The position numbers were made by a program, and so were the translations under genes. A stretch of DNA of 44,527 nt from Caulobacteraceae bacterium (GTDB lineage Bacteria > Pseudomonadota > Alphaproteobacteria > Caulobacterales > Caulobacteraceae): positions 1-44,527 of the forward strand of contig CANFKD010000006.1 in the NCBI GenBank assembly GCA_947447115.1. Reading direction: 5' to 3'. Shown piece after piece: positions 1-7,141 of this stretch (positions within the stretch are counted from its first letter, which is position 1; each line of letters opens with the position of its first letter). The notes under the pieces were generated by a model. That model did not search any database and was not told the DNA's origin. It worked only from the letters and a program-made list of their open reading frames with translations.

Positions 1-717
1 ATGGTCGATGATCTGCTCGACTATTTCGGCGGTCTCTATTTTGATCGTAAGACCCGCATTGTGGTGCTTCGGGGGGCGGGCAGGGCCTTTTGCGCCGGGC
101 TCGACATCAAGGAGAGCATGGAGGCTCGGCCCGACGATAATGCGCCGCGCGGTCCGGCGGCGGGGCTGCTCAGTCAGCGCCGCATCTCCGAGATCGTCAT
201 GCGCATGCGCCGCTGTCAGCAGCCGATCATCTCGCTGGTTCAGGGGCCAGCCTGCGGCGGTGGCTTTGCGCTGGCTCTGGCCTCCGACATCCGGATCGCC
301 GGTGAAAGCGCGCGCATGAATGCCGCCTTTATCCGCATCGGCCTGTCGGCCTGCGATATTGGTGTGTCCTATTTCCTGCCGCGCCTGGTGGGCGTGTCGG
401 TGGCGTCCGAGCTGATGCTGACCGGGCGCTTCATCAATGCCGAGCGGTCCTTGAGGGTCGGTCTGGTCAGCGAAGTGGTTCCTGATGCCGACCTGACCAA
501 GGCGGCGCGGGCCTATCTGGACGACATGGTCACAACCTCGCCTCTTGGCCTTCGCCTGACCAAAGAGTGCCTGAATATGAGCGTCGATTCCCAGAGTCTC
601 GAAGCGGCCATCGCCATGGAAGACCGTAACCAGATCCTCTGTTCCCAAACCGCCGACGTGCGCGAAGGTATGACCGCGTTCTTGCAAAAGCGTGCCCCGA
701 ACTATTCGGATAGCTGA
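1..717 (+). CDS. Enoyl-CoA hydratase/isomerase (crotonase) family protein, 5' end cut by the window
   Basis: The 238 visible residues match the crotonase fold, which acts on acyl-CoA thioesters in beta-oxidation-like catabolism in the cytoplasm. The two oxyanion-hole segments are visible: AFCAGLDIK near residue 30 and ACGGGFALALASDIRIA near residue 83. The segment GLSACDIGVSYFLPRLVG follows. The glutamate expected at the second acid position of a typical hydratase is not evident there and an Asp is present, so isomerase-type chemistry is possible. Crotonases normally carry about 25-30 residues before the first oxyanion segment, so the true start is probably upstream of base 1 and the ATG at base 1 is internal. 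The C-terminus (REGMTAFLQKRAPNY) is intact. Family assignment is firm; the substrate is unknown. Confidence 0.88.
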   Translation: MVDDLLDYFGGLYFDRKTRIVVLRGAGRAFCAGLDIKESMEARPDDNAPRGPAAGLLSQRRISEIVMRMRRCQQPIISLVQGPACGGGFALALASDIRIAGESARMNAAFIRIGLSACDIGVSYFLPRLVGVSVASELMLTGRFINAERSLRVGLVSEVVPDADLTKAARAYLDDMVTTSPLGLRLTKECLNMSVDSQSLEAAIAMEDRNQILCSQTADVREGMTAFLQKRAPNYSDS

Positions 718-750
718 TCACGCCCCTATCGATAATTTTATTTTTAACGA

Positions 751-815
751 CCTTGACGAGATTATGAAGAGGGTCTTCTCTTACTCAGGCGGAGTAGGGG
801 AGGCTTTCGTGTCGA
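751..815 (+). promoter_or_regulatory. Leader repeat copy 1 with a Shine-Dalgarno hairpin
   Basis: This 65-nt stretch aligns without gaps to 1616-1680 with 54 of 65 identical bases, and both copies end at the GTG start of a paralogous gene. The SD core GGAGG lies at 799-803, five bases before GTG 809. Bases 778-786 can pair with 792-800 in a nine-pair stem with two G-U pairs and loop AGGCG, so the 5' half of the SD would sit in the stem. TTGACG at 754-759 resembles a -35 element, but no convincing -10 follows. Regulation by this hairpin is inference. Confidence 0.55.
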
Positions 816-1207
816 TCGTGGGCTTGTTTCATCAAAAGGTTTCTCCGCGACTATGGCCGATTGGCATGGTCGTTTGGACCCTTGCAGCAATTATAATATG
901 TGCTTTTGATGAAAAATCGTTCGGCGTCGGAACATTTATTTTAATAACCAACACTAATTTAGGTTTTATCTCACTCTATAATGATCTAAATATACAAAAA
1001 AAGTTGTTAAATCATAATATAAGCATGCATATCGGGGTCATGTTATTATTATTGATGATTTTTATAAGATTTAGATCATCTGTTTTTGTACCATTTATTT
1101 ATCAATTATCCGTTTTTTTAATAAATTTTGCTTTTTGTTTAATTTATATAATTTTAGTCAGCGTAAAAGATTCGCGCGCCGAGGTTGTTAAAACCAATGA
1201 CAAATGA
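809..1207 (+). CDS. Small AT-rich membrane protein, paralogue A (132 aa, unknown function)
   Basis: I do not recognise a named family. The protein has hydrophobic stretches consistent with about four membrane helices: around WPIGMVVWTLAAIIICAF, a short one near VGTFILITNTNLGFISLY, then HIGVMLLLLMIFIRF and FLINFAFCLIYIILV. It has a short charged C-terminus. Start GTG 809 is chosen because it follows GGAGG by five bases and matches the start of the paralogue at 1674; the frame stays open further upstream without a better start. The N-terminal half aligns with paralogue B (WPIGMVVW with LPGLIIWS; FGVGTFIL with LGVATYVL). Base composition differs sharply from its neighbours: bases 961-1020 hold only 12 G or C of 60. 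The stop overlaps the next gene by 11 bases, suggesting translational coupling. Horizontal origin is likely; the function is unknown. Confidence 0.62.
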   Translation: MSIVGLFHQKVSPRLWPIGMVVWTLAAIIICAFDEKSFGVGTFILITNTNLGFISLYNDLNIQKKLLNHNISMHIGVMLLLLMIFIRFRSSVFVPFIYQLSVFLINFAFCLIYIILVSVKDSRAEVVKTNDK

Positions 1208-1451
1208 TAAACCAAGGCCTTTAGTTTTCTGGATTTTGATTACGTTATGGTCAGTATTTGCAATTTTTCTAGCCGGAAAGAATGTTTATACGTTAATAAA
1301 ATTAGAATCAGAAATTATTTCGGTTGGTAGTGCATTTCCGGATAAACAAGTTGGAAAAATATATCCTATCGTAATTAAAGTTAATGGCTACCCTCGCAGT
1401 TTTTATGTTGATAAAAATTATTATATGAGACGAAAAAAGCAATTTATATAG
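1197..1451 (+). CDS. Small membrane protein, 84 aa in the 0 frame, probably frameshifted
   Basis: An ATG at 1197 overlaps the end of paralogue A by 11 bases; GAGG at 1181-1184 is a distant SD candidate, and a TTG at 1185 is an alternative start. The protein has one N-terminal membrane helix (LVFWILITLWSVFAIFLAG) and then a polar region ending in VNGYPRSFYVDKNYYMRRKK. The reading frame stops three codons after the heptamer A AAA AAG at 1433-1439, read exactly as cgA AAA AAG. The -1 frame after that heptamer stays open to 1600 and codes for a second membrane helix, so the gene is probably meant to be about 134 aa. The product family is not recognised. The break could be programmed frameshifting, a homopolymer indel or a sequencing error. 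Confidence 0.5.
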   Translation: MTNDKPRPLVFWILITLWSVFAIFLAGKNVYTLIKLESEIISVGSAFPDKQVGKIYPIVIKVNGYPRSFYVDKNYYMRRKKQFI

Positions 1452-1600
1452 TAACTGCAAAGCATGTATTATACATTTTATTAAACTTGATCATTTATTG
1501 CGCGCTAAGAGATAAATTCTTCCCTGTTATTCTATTAGCTAAATCAAAGAAATTTGACATATTGGAGTATTTGAGCAGACCTTTGTTACCTAAAATATAA
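1433..1600 (+). other. A AAA AAG slippery heptamer and open -1 frame extension
   Basis: From the heptamer at 1433-1439 the -1 frame codes for 53 further residues from GCA 1439 to the TAA at 1598-1600. It begins AIYIVTAKHVLYILLNLIIY, which reads as a membrane helix, and ends in a basic tail LSRPLLPKI. Joined to the 0 frame it makes a 134-aa protein, close to the 132 and 139 aa of the flanking paralogues. The phase is canonical for -1 slippage as in dnaX. A weak inverted repeat (ATGTAT T ATACAT, 1464-1476) lies downstream but starts rather far away for a stimulator. No strong upstream SD-like stimulator is seen. Confidence 0.5.
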
Positions 1601-1615
1601 TTAAATTTTTCACCA

Positions 1616-1680
1616 TCTTGACGGGATTTAAAAAGAGGTCTTCCCTCACTCAGGCTGAGTAGGGGAGGCTTTCGTGTCGA
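1616..1680 (+). promoter_or_regulatory. Leader repeat copy 2 with a Shine-Dalgarno hairpin
   Basis: This is the second copy of the leader at 751-815, again ending at a GTG start (1674) with GGAGG at 1664-1668. Bases 1643-1651 can pair with 1657-1665, with one C-A mismatch and loop AGGCU. At DNA level ACTCAGGCTGAGT (1648-1660) is a perfect palindrome around a central G, so the element could equally be a protein operator. Of the two stem differences from copy 1, one keeps pairing (U-G to C-G) and one breaks it (U-A to C-A). Confidence 0.55.
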
Positions 1681-2093
1681 GCATCAATGGGTTGTCGAAA
1701 AATGTCTATTCAAAGCTATTTTTGCCAGGATTAATCATCTGGTCTATAATCGCGGTGGGTGTTAGTAATTTTGATCGGGTTCAGCTTGGCGTTGCTACGT
1801 ATGTTTTATTGAATAATTATTATCTGTACAAATTTATTAATAACAAAAAAACAACTACTGTTTCGAGTTTAAAATCATTAATAGACATAATGTCTGGGTC
1901 ATTTTTATTGATATTTTTGATATTTATGAAATTTGGGATGTTAATTTTCATAGATTTCAAATTTCAACTATTGATTTTTATATTTGAATTTTTCGTCTAT
2001 TTATTATTCATACACGTTATTGAATATGATGAAAAGACCGCCCCCGAAGGGGTAGAGAATGACGATCGTAAGAAAAATATTGATAATATTTAG
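1674..2093 (+). CDS. Small AT-rich membrane protein, paralogue B (139 aa, unknown function)
   Basis: This is a paralogue of the protein at 809-1207. It shares the start context (GGAGG then GTG), similar length, and the N-terminal pattern of hydrophobic helix, Phe-Asp, then LGVATYVLLNN. The helices are around LFLPGLIIWSIIAVGV, GVATYVLLNNYYLY, SGSFLLIFLIFMKFGMLIF and FQLLIFIFEFFVYLLFIHVI. A charged C-terminal tail rich in Glu, Asp, Lys and Asn follows, longer than in paralogue A. Composition is strongly AT-rich until the stop; the GC-rich host pattern resumes right after 2093. No known domain is recognised. Possible roles include a membrane effector or immunity-type protein, but nothing in the sequence proves this. 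Confidence 0.62.
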   Translation: MSSINGLSKNVYSKLFLPGLIIWSIIAVGVSNFDRVQLGVATYVLLNNYYLYKFINNKKTTTVSSLKSLIDIMSGSFLLIFLIFMKFGMLIFIDFKFQLLIFIFEFFVYLLFIHVIEYDEKTAPEGVENDDRKKNIDNI

Positions 2094-2298
2094 GGCGAGG
2101 ACCAATGGCTCTCCACCAGCGAAACCCGTCTTGAGATGCTGACCGCTTCAACGGCTTTTTTGGAGCGGTGTAACCCGCCGAACTGATGGGCCAAGGCCTG
2201 ATAGCCTCGTCTGGGCGCCTCGGCGCTCGTCCGCGATATGACGGCCATCAAACTTTTGCACTAGGCGCCGCAAGGGCAGTGCTGATAGCGCTGCCTCC

Positions 2299-2805
2299 AT
2301 GAACCAGAAACTGTCCCTCGACGAGATTAACGCCCCGGTCGGCTTTGCCGCTTTTCCGATTGAGATTGGCTTTATCGGTGCCAATGGGCCCCTGTGGCTG
2401 AACGCCCATGGTGAGGTTCTCAAGCTCGGCTTTCGGGTCGAGATGCGCCACTGCAACCCTATGCAGATCTGTCATGGCGGCATGCTGGCCACCTTCATAG
2501 ACATGTTGATGCCCATGTCCATTGCCCATCAGAGCAAGATGCGCGGGCGGTTCATGCCGACCGTTCAGCTTAGCCAAGAGTTCTTGGCGCCAGCCCCGCT
2601 CGGCAGTTGGGTTGAGGGTAGCGCGCAGGTGCTGAAAATCACCCGCAATATGGCCTTTGCCCAATGTCTGATCACCGCAGATGGCGAACTCTGTGGCCGG
2701 GCCAGCGGGGTCTTTAAGCTGGGTAAGGAGATCGGCGGGGCGGGGCTGTCGGGCGTGATCGAGAAGATCAAGGCCGCCAACCCCTTACCCTCAACCGAAG
2801 GCTAG
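2299..2805 (+). CDS. PaaI-family (hotdog) acyl-CoA thioesterase
   Basis: The 168-aa protein has the PaaI/hotdog pattern: CHGGMLATFIDMLMPMSIA at about residues 54-72, with the HGG turn followed by the helix carrying the catalytic Asp. A central strand, PTVQLSQEFLAPAPLGSWVEG, and a closing strand with GRASGVFKLGKE follow. Members hydrolyse acyl-CoA thioesters in the cytoplasm, often aromatic or medium-chain ones in catabolic regions. It is the first gene of normal GC composition after the AT-rich cassette. Its stop overlaps by four bases the stop of the convergent GST gene. The 205 bases before it hold no clear gene. Substrate unknown. Confidence 0.85.
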   Translation: MNQKLSLDEINAPVGFAAFPIEIGFIGANGPLWLNAHGEVLKLGFRVEMRHCNPMQICHGGMLATFIDMLMPMSIAHQSKMRGRFMPTVQLSQEFLAPAPLGSWVEGSAQVLKITRNMAFAQCLITADGELCGRASGVFKLGKEIGGAGLSGVIEKIKAANPLPSTEG

Positions 2806-3419
2806 GCCTTGGCGCTTGGGCGCGCGTCCATGCGCTTGATCCAGGCGGCGGTCCAAGCATGTTCCGTCGCGAGCGGCTGGCCGACGGCGGCACCGAAGGT
2901 CAAGAAACAGTAGAGCAGAATGTCGGCCAGCGTCAGGCGATCGCCGCAGACGAACTGACGATCCCCCATCTGGTCGCCAAACCATTTGAGGCGATCCTTG
3001 GCGATGGCCTTCAACTCTTCAGCGCCGCTGGGGCCGACCAGCATGATCCGCTTTTCAAAGATTGGACGACCCTCAGCCGCCCGGAAGGCGTTGGTCATGG
3101 GCTCGCAGATATTCAGATCGATGCGGCGCGTCCACATGCGGGTCTCGGCGCGCTCTTCTGGTGTCGTGCCGACCAGGGCGGGGGAGGGCTGCACCTCTTC
3201 GAGATATTCGCAGATGGTGGTGATTTCGCAGACAAAGCGGCCATCGTCCAATTCTAGCGCAGGCGTCTGGCCGGCGGGATTGACCGCAGTGTTGTAGGGC
3301 GGGCGACGGTTTTCACCGCCCATCAGATCGACCGTAACGATGGGCAGGGTGATGCCCTTTTCGGCCATGAACATCCGCACCACATGCGGGTTTGGACCTA
3401 CGGAATTATGCAGCTTCAT
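2802..3419 (-). CDS. Glutathione S-transferase family protein
   Basis: The 205-aa protein has the two-domain GST layout. The N-terminal thioredoxin-like domain (residues about 1-77) carries NPHVVRMFMAEKG, the cis-Pro segment NPAGQTPALELDDG and the glutathione-contact strand CEITTICEYLEE, where the usual Glu-Ser pair is Glu-Ile. The helical C-terminal domain contains DRLTLADILLYCFLTF, the conserved N-capping region. An AGAGGAAA SD precedes the ATG. GSTs conjugate or isomerise electrophiles with glutathione in the cytoplasm. It is divergent from the glutathione-linked GFA gene at 3559, so the two could share a promoter region and a thiol-detoxification theme; that link is inference. Confidence 0.88.
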   Translation of the reverse strand: MKLHNSVGPNPHVVRMFMAEKGITLPIVTVDLMGGENRRPPYNTAVNPAGQTPALELDDGRFVCEITTICEYLEEVQPSPALVGTTPEERAETRMWTRRIDLNICEPMTNAFRAAEGRPIFEKRIMLVGPSGAEELKAIAKDRLKWFGDQMGDRQFVCGDRLTLADILLYCFLTFGAAVGQPLATEHAWTAAWIKRMDARPSAKA

Positions 3420-3558
3420 TGTCGTTTCCTCTTATGGTTACGCGATTAGTCGGGTCTGGGGCGCGGCGCGTCAAGAGTTTGATCGAGCCCCTATGACTTT
3501 GCGCCAATCGGACCTAGAGTTTGGTTCAAGAGCAAAACAGAATCTGGGAGTGATGAGC

Positions 3559-3966
3559 ATGTCAGGACGAAAGGGCGGATGCCTGTGCGGCGCAGTGCGC
3601 TATGAATTGAAGGCCGAGCCGACCGTGACGGCGGTCTGCCACTGCACCCACTGTCAGCGCCAAAGCGGCAGCGCCTTTTCAACCAATATGGTGCTCCAGG
3701 AAGCGGACTATGTTCAGCACGGTGAGACCAAGGTCTTTGAGGACAAGGGTGACAGCGGCAAGGGTGTCCATCGCCATTTCTGTGCCAACTGCGGCTCGCC
3801 CATTATTTCCAAGATCGACCTGATGCCGGGTATGGTTATGGTCAAGGCTGGCACCTTGGATGATTTGAGCACGGTCAAGCCGGGCGTCGAGGTCTATGCC
3901 GACCATGCCCCCGATTGGGTCGCCCCCATTGCTGGGGTTCGCCGCTTTGGACAGGCTGCAGGCTGA
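3559..3966 (+). CDS. GFA family (glutathione-dependent formaldehyde-activating enzyme/CENP-V-like) protein
   Basis: The 135-aa protein carries the zinc-binding cysteines of the GFA domain: GCLCGAVRYE near the N-terminus, then CHCTHCQRQSGSAFS, and HRHFCANCGSPI in the middle. The length is typical. ATG 3559 is preferred over ATG 3553 because GGGAG at 3546-3550 is then eight bases away. The founding member binds glutathione and S-hydroxymethylglutathione, but most GFA proteins have no proven activity. The globin gene starts three bases after its stop, so the two are surely co-transcribed. Confidence 0.87.
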   Translation: MSGRKGGCLCGAVRYELKAEPTVTAVCHCTHCQRQSGSAFSTNMVLQEADYVQHGETKVFEDKGDSGKGVHRHFCANCGSPIISKIDLMPGMVMVKAGTLDDLSTVKPGVEVYADHAPDWVAPIAGVRRFGQAAG

Positions 3967-3969
3967 CCA

Positions 3970-4398
3970 ATGAGTGCGAGCCTGATCGAAGCCAGTCTGG
4001 AACTTGCCGCCGAGCGCTGCGAGGACCTGACGCCGCTGGTCTATGAACGGCTGTTTTCCGAGCATCCTGAGATGGAGGCCCTGTTCTGGCGCGATACCAA
4101 CCATGCGGTGAAGGGCGAGATGCTGGCGCGGGTCTTTGAGGCCATCCTCGACTTCGTCGGCGAGCGCAAATATGCCAGCACCATGATCCAGTGCGAGGTC
4201 GTGACCCACGAGGGCTATGATGTCCCGCCCGTCGTGTTTCGGATCTTCTTTGCCACCGTCGCGGCGACCTTAAAGGCCTTGCTGGCTGGCGATTGGACCG
4301 CCGACATGGATCAGGCCTGGACCAAGCTGCTCGCCGATCTGGACTATTATGTGATCCACCCCGATCAGTATGAGACCAGCATGGCCAAGGCCGGATAG
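3970..4398 (+). CDS. Globin-family protein (single-domain haemoglobin-like)
   Basis: The 142-aa protein has the helical pattern of bacterial globins: an N-terminal helix, a B/C region around YERLFSEHPEMEALFW, an E-helix region NHAVKGEMLARVFEAILDF, and an F/G/H region with a candidate proximal haem histidine at about residue 80 (VVTHEGYDVPPVVFRIFF) and a C-terminal DQAWTKLLADLDYYV. It lacks the FAD/NAD reductase domain of flavohaemoglobins. Possible roles are oxygen or nitric oxide chemistry or sensing. It follows the GFA gene by three bases. Sequence similarity to well-known globins is modest, so haem binding is inferred. Confidence 0.72.
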   Translation: MSASLIEASLELAAERCEDLTPLVYERLFSEHPEMEALFWRDTNHAVKGEMLARVFEAILDFVGERKYASTMIQCEVVTHEGYDVPPVVFRIFFATVAATLKALLAGDWTADMDQAWTKLLADLDYYVIHPDQYETSMAKAG

Positions 4399-4478
4399 CT
4401 CACCCTCAAGATTTTGCTTGGGGCGCCTTTGGGGAAAGGGCGTAGACACAATGAAAAGACCTGTTGGGAGACCGAACC

Positions 4479-5528
4479 ATGAGTGCTGATCCAGGACAAC
4501 CGACCATCGGTGATGTGCGTCCCGCCCACAGGCTGGACGAGGCGGCGTTGGATCGCTGGCTGGCGGCCAATGTCGAGGGCTATCAAGGCCCCCTGTCGGT
4601 GCGCCAGTTTCAGGGCGGCGCCTCCAACCCGACCTATATGCTGACGGCGGGCGGCAAGCGCTATGTGATGCGCAAGAAGCCGCCGGGGCAGTTGCTGGCC
4701 AGCGCCCATCAGGTGGACCGTGAGTTCCGCGTCATGTCGGCCTTGGGCAAGGTTGGCTTTCCCGTCCCGACCATGCGCGCCCTCTGCGAAGATGACAGCG
4801 TCGCGGGCGCCACCTTCTATGTGATGGACTTCCTAGAGGGCCGCATCTTCCGCGATGCCCGTCTGCCCGGCATGACCCCCACTGAGCGCGCCGCCATCTA
4901 TGACGAGTTGGGCGCGGTGATGGTGAAGTTGCACGCCATTGATCCCAACGAAATCGGCTTGGCTGACTATGGTCGTCCCGGCAACTATTTCGAGCGCCAG
5001 ATCGGCCGCTGGACCAAGCAATATCGCGGTGCGGAGACCGAACGGATCGAGGCTATGGAGGCTTTGATCGAGGCCCTGCCCGCCATGGTGCCCGCAGACG
5101 ACCGGGTGACCATCGCGCACGGGGACTACCGGCTTGAGAATGTGATGTTCCACCCCACCGAGCCACGCATCATTGCGGTTCTGGACTGGGAGCTGTCGAC
5201 GCTGGGCCACCCGCTGGCCGATCTGGCCTATAACTGTATCCTGTGGCATTCGCGGTCTGAGAGCTGGGGCACCTTTGACGGCATCGATCTGGCCACCTCG
5301 GGCATTCCCTCGGAACAGGACTATGTCGCCGCCTATTGCCGCCGCACCGGGCAAGGCGCGATCCCAGAGTTCAACTTCTATCTGGCATTCTCGATCTTCC
5401 GGCTGGCCTCGATCTCTCAGGGCGTGTTCAAGCGCAATCTGGATGGCATCGGCACCTCTGACGCCCATGGCGACAATACGGGCGTGAAGATCTTGGCCGA
5501 TACGGCTCTGGCCGTTCTGAACCGTTAA
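4479..5528 (+). CDS. Aminoglycoside phosphotransferase (APH)-family kinase of the ACAD10-like type
   Basis: The 349-aa protein has the APH/choline-kinase fold: an N-lobe with FQGGASNPTYMLT and the ATP-contact lysine in RYVMRKKPPG, a hinge VMDFLEGR, the catalytic loop HGDYRLEN at 214-221 and the metal-binding VLDWE at about 234-238, followed by TLGHPLADLAYN. ATG 4479 follows GGGAG with good spacing. This subgroup is usually found with acyl-CoA dehydrogenases and is thought to phosphorylate hydroxyacyl-type or alcohol substrates rather than give antibiotic resistance. The GMC oxidoreductase gene begins 11 bases after its stop, so a shared operon for oxidising and phosphorylating an alcohol is plausible. 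Confidence 0.85.
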   Translation: MSADPGQPTIGDVRPAHRLDEAALDRWLAANVEGYQGPLSVRQFQGGASNPTYMLTAGGKRYVMRKKPPGQLLASAHQVDREFRVMSALGKVGFPVPTMRALCEDDSVAGATFYVMDFLEGRIFRDARLPGMTPTERAAIYDELGAVMVKLHAIDPNEIGLADYGRPGNYFERQIGRWTKQYRGAETERIEAMEALIEALPAMVPADDRVTIAHGDYRLENVMFHPTEPRIIAVLDWELSTLGHPLADLAYNCILWHSRSESWGTFDGIDLATSGIPSEQDYVAAYCRRTGQGAIPEFNFYLAFSIFRLASISQGVFKRNLDGIGTSDAHGDNTGVKILADTALAVLNR

Positions 5529-5539
5529 GACCGGGCCCA

Positions 5540-7141
5540 ATGACCGACAGCTTTGATTATATTGTTGTCGGTGCAGGCTCGGCAGGCTGCGTGCTCGCCA
5601 ACCGGCTATCGGCGGACCCGTCCAAGCGGGTGCTGGTTCTGGAGGCCGGGGGCAAGGATGACTGGATCTGGTTCCATATCCCGGTCGGTTATCTGTTCTC
5701 GATCGGCAATCCACGCGCCGACTGGATGTTCGAGACCCAGCCCATTGCCGGACTGGATGGCCGCAAGCTGAGCTATCCGCGCGGCAAGGTCATTGGTGGC
5801 AGCTCGGCGATCAATGCCATGATCTATATGCGTGGTCAGGCGGCAGACTATGACGGCTGGAAGGCGATGGGTCTGACTGGCTGGGGATGGGACGATGTCT
5901 TGCCCCTGTTCATGGCCCAAGAGGACCATATCAAACCGCCAAGTGCGCTCCATAGCAGCGGCGGGGAATGGCGGGTCGAGCATCCACGGATGCGCTGGAA
6001 GGTTCTGGATGCTTTCGCCGAGGCTGCGGCTGAGGAAGGCATTGCGCCTGTGGCGGATTTCAATGGCGGCGATAATGAGGGCGCTGGCTATTTTCAGGTC
6101 AACCAGAAGACCGGTCGGCGTTGGAGTGCGGCGAGGGGCTTTCTAAAGCCGGTCCTGCACCGCCAAAATCTCAAGCTTGAAACCGGCGTTCGGGTCACTA
6201 AGGTCCTGATCGAGCAGGGCCGTGCGGTGGGGGTGGCCTATAGCAAGGGCGGCCAAGAATTCGAAGCTATGGCGTCGGCTGAGGTGGTTTTGACCGCCGG
6301 TGCCGTGGGGACGCCGCAGCTTCTAGAACTGTCTGGTCTCGGCGACGGTGCGCGCCTTCAGGCTCTGGGTATCGAGACTAAGGCCCATTTGCCGGGGGTG
6401 GGGGAGGGCTTGCAAGACCATCTGCAGATCCGGCCCTATTACAAGGTCAGCGGTGTGCCGACCATGAACCTCCTCTATGGCTCGCTGTGGCGCAGGCCCT
6501 TGATGGCGCTGGAATATGCCCTGTTTCGGCGCGGGCCCATGTCGATGGCCCCGTCGCAGATGGGGGCCTTTGCCCGATCGTCACCCGATCAGGAACGGGC
6601 CAATGTTCAGTTCCACGTCCAGCCCCTGTCGCTCGACCGGTTCGGTGAGCCGCTCCATCCCTTCGGCGCCATCACCATCAGTGTCTGTAATCTGCGTCCG
6701 ACCAGTCGAGGATCGATCCATCTGGCCAGCGATAGGGCTGAGGACGCGCCCCTGATCCAACCCAACTATCTGTCCACGCCTGACGATGAGCAGGTCGCCA
6801 TCGACTCCTTGCGGCTGGTGCGCAAGATTGTGGCCCAGTCCCCCCTGCAGCGGTTCAACCCGCAGGAACATAGACCCGGCCCTCAGGCCCAGTCAGACGC
6901 CGACCTCTTGGCCGCCGCTCGGTCGCTGGGCACGACCATCTTCCATCCGGTCGGGACCGCCAAGATGGGCCTGAGGGGCGACCCTATGGCGGTGGTGGAC
7001 GACCAACTTCGGGTCCATGGCATCGAAGGGCTTCGCATTGCCGATGCCTCGATCATGCCGACTATCACCTCGGGCAATACCAACTCCCCGACCATGATGA
7101 TCGCCGAAAAGGCCGCCCGGATGATCCTGTCTGGGCGCTAG
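5540..7141 (+). CDS. GMC-family FAD-dependent oxidoreductase (choline/alcohol dehydrogenase-like)
   Basis: The 533-aa flavoprotein begins with the Rossmann motif GAGSAG at residues 11-16 and has the GMC signature region PRGKVIGGSSAINAMIYMRG near residue 80. The C-terminal GMC domain shows the catalytic His in FHPVGTAKMG and the His/Asn-pair segment SGNTNSPTMMIAEKAA. The length is typical. Such enzymes oxidise primary or secondary alcohols, passing electrons to oxygen or to the respiratory chain. BetA-type choline oxidation is possible, but no betaine-aldehyde dehydrogenase is adjacent. Its 11-base distance from the APH kinase suggests joint catabolic use. Confidence 0.9.
   Translation: MTDSFDYIVVGAGSAGCVLANRLSADPSKRVLVLEAGGKDDWIWFHIPVGYLFSIGNPRADWMFETQPIAGLDGRKLSYPRGKVIGGSSAINAMIYMRGQAADYDGWKAMGLTGWGWDDVLPLFMAQEDHIKPPSALHSSGGEWRVEHPRMRWKVLDAFAEAAAEEGIAPVADFNGGDNEGAGYFQVNQKTGRRWSAARGFLKPVLHRQNLKLETGVRVTKVLIEQGRAVGVAYSKGGQEFEAMASAEVVLTAGAVGTPQLLELSGLGDGARLQALGIETKAHLPGVGEGLQDHLQIRPYYKVSGVPTMNLLYGSLWRRPLMALEYALFRRGPMSMAPSQMGAFARSSPDQERANVQFHVQPLSLDRFGEPLHPFGAITISVCNLRPTSRGSIHLASDRAEDAPLIQPNYLSTPDDEQVAIDSLRLVRKIVAQSPLQRFNPQEHRPGPQAQSDADLLAAARSLGTTIFHPVGTAKMGLRGDPMAVVDDQLRVHGIEGLRIADASIMPTITSGNTNSPTMMIAEKAARMILSGR

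Noticed and set aside
751-815. Full sigma-70 promoter in the leader repeats
   Set aside because: A good TTGACG is present in both copies, but at 17 bases downstream the sequences TTCTCT and TTCCCT do not resemble a -10 element.
2148-2664. Minus-strand open frames opposite the PaaI-like thioesterase
   Set aside because: They are antisense shadows without domain similarity and would overlap the well-supported thioesterase gene.
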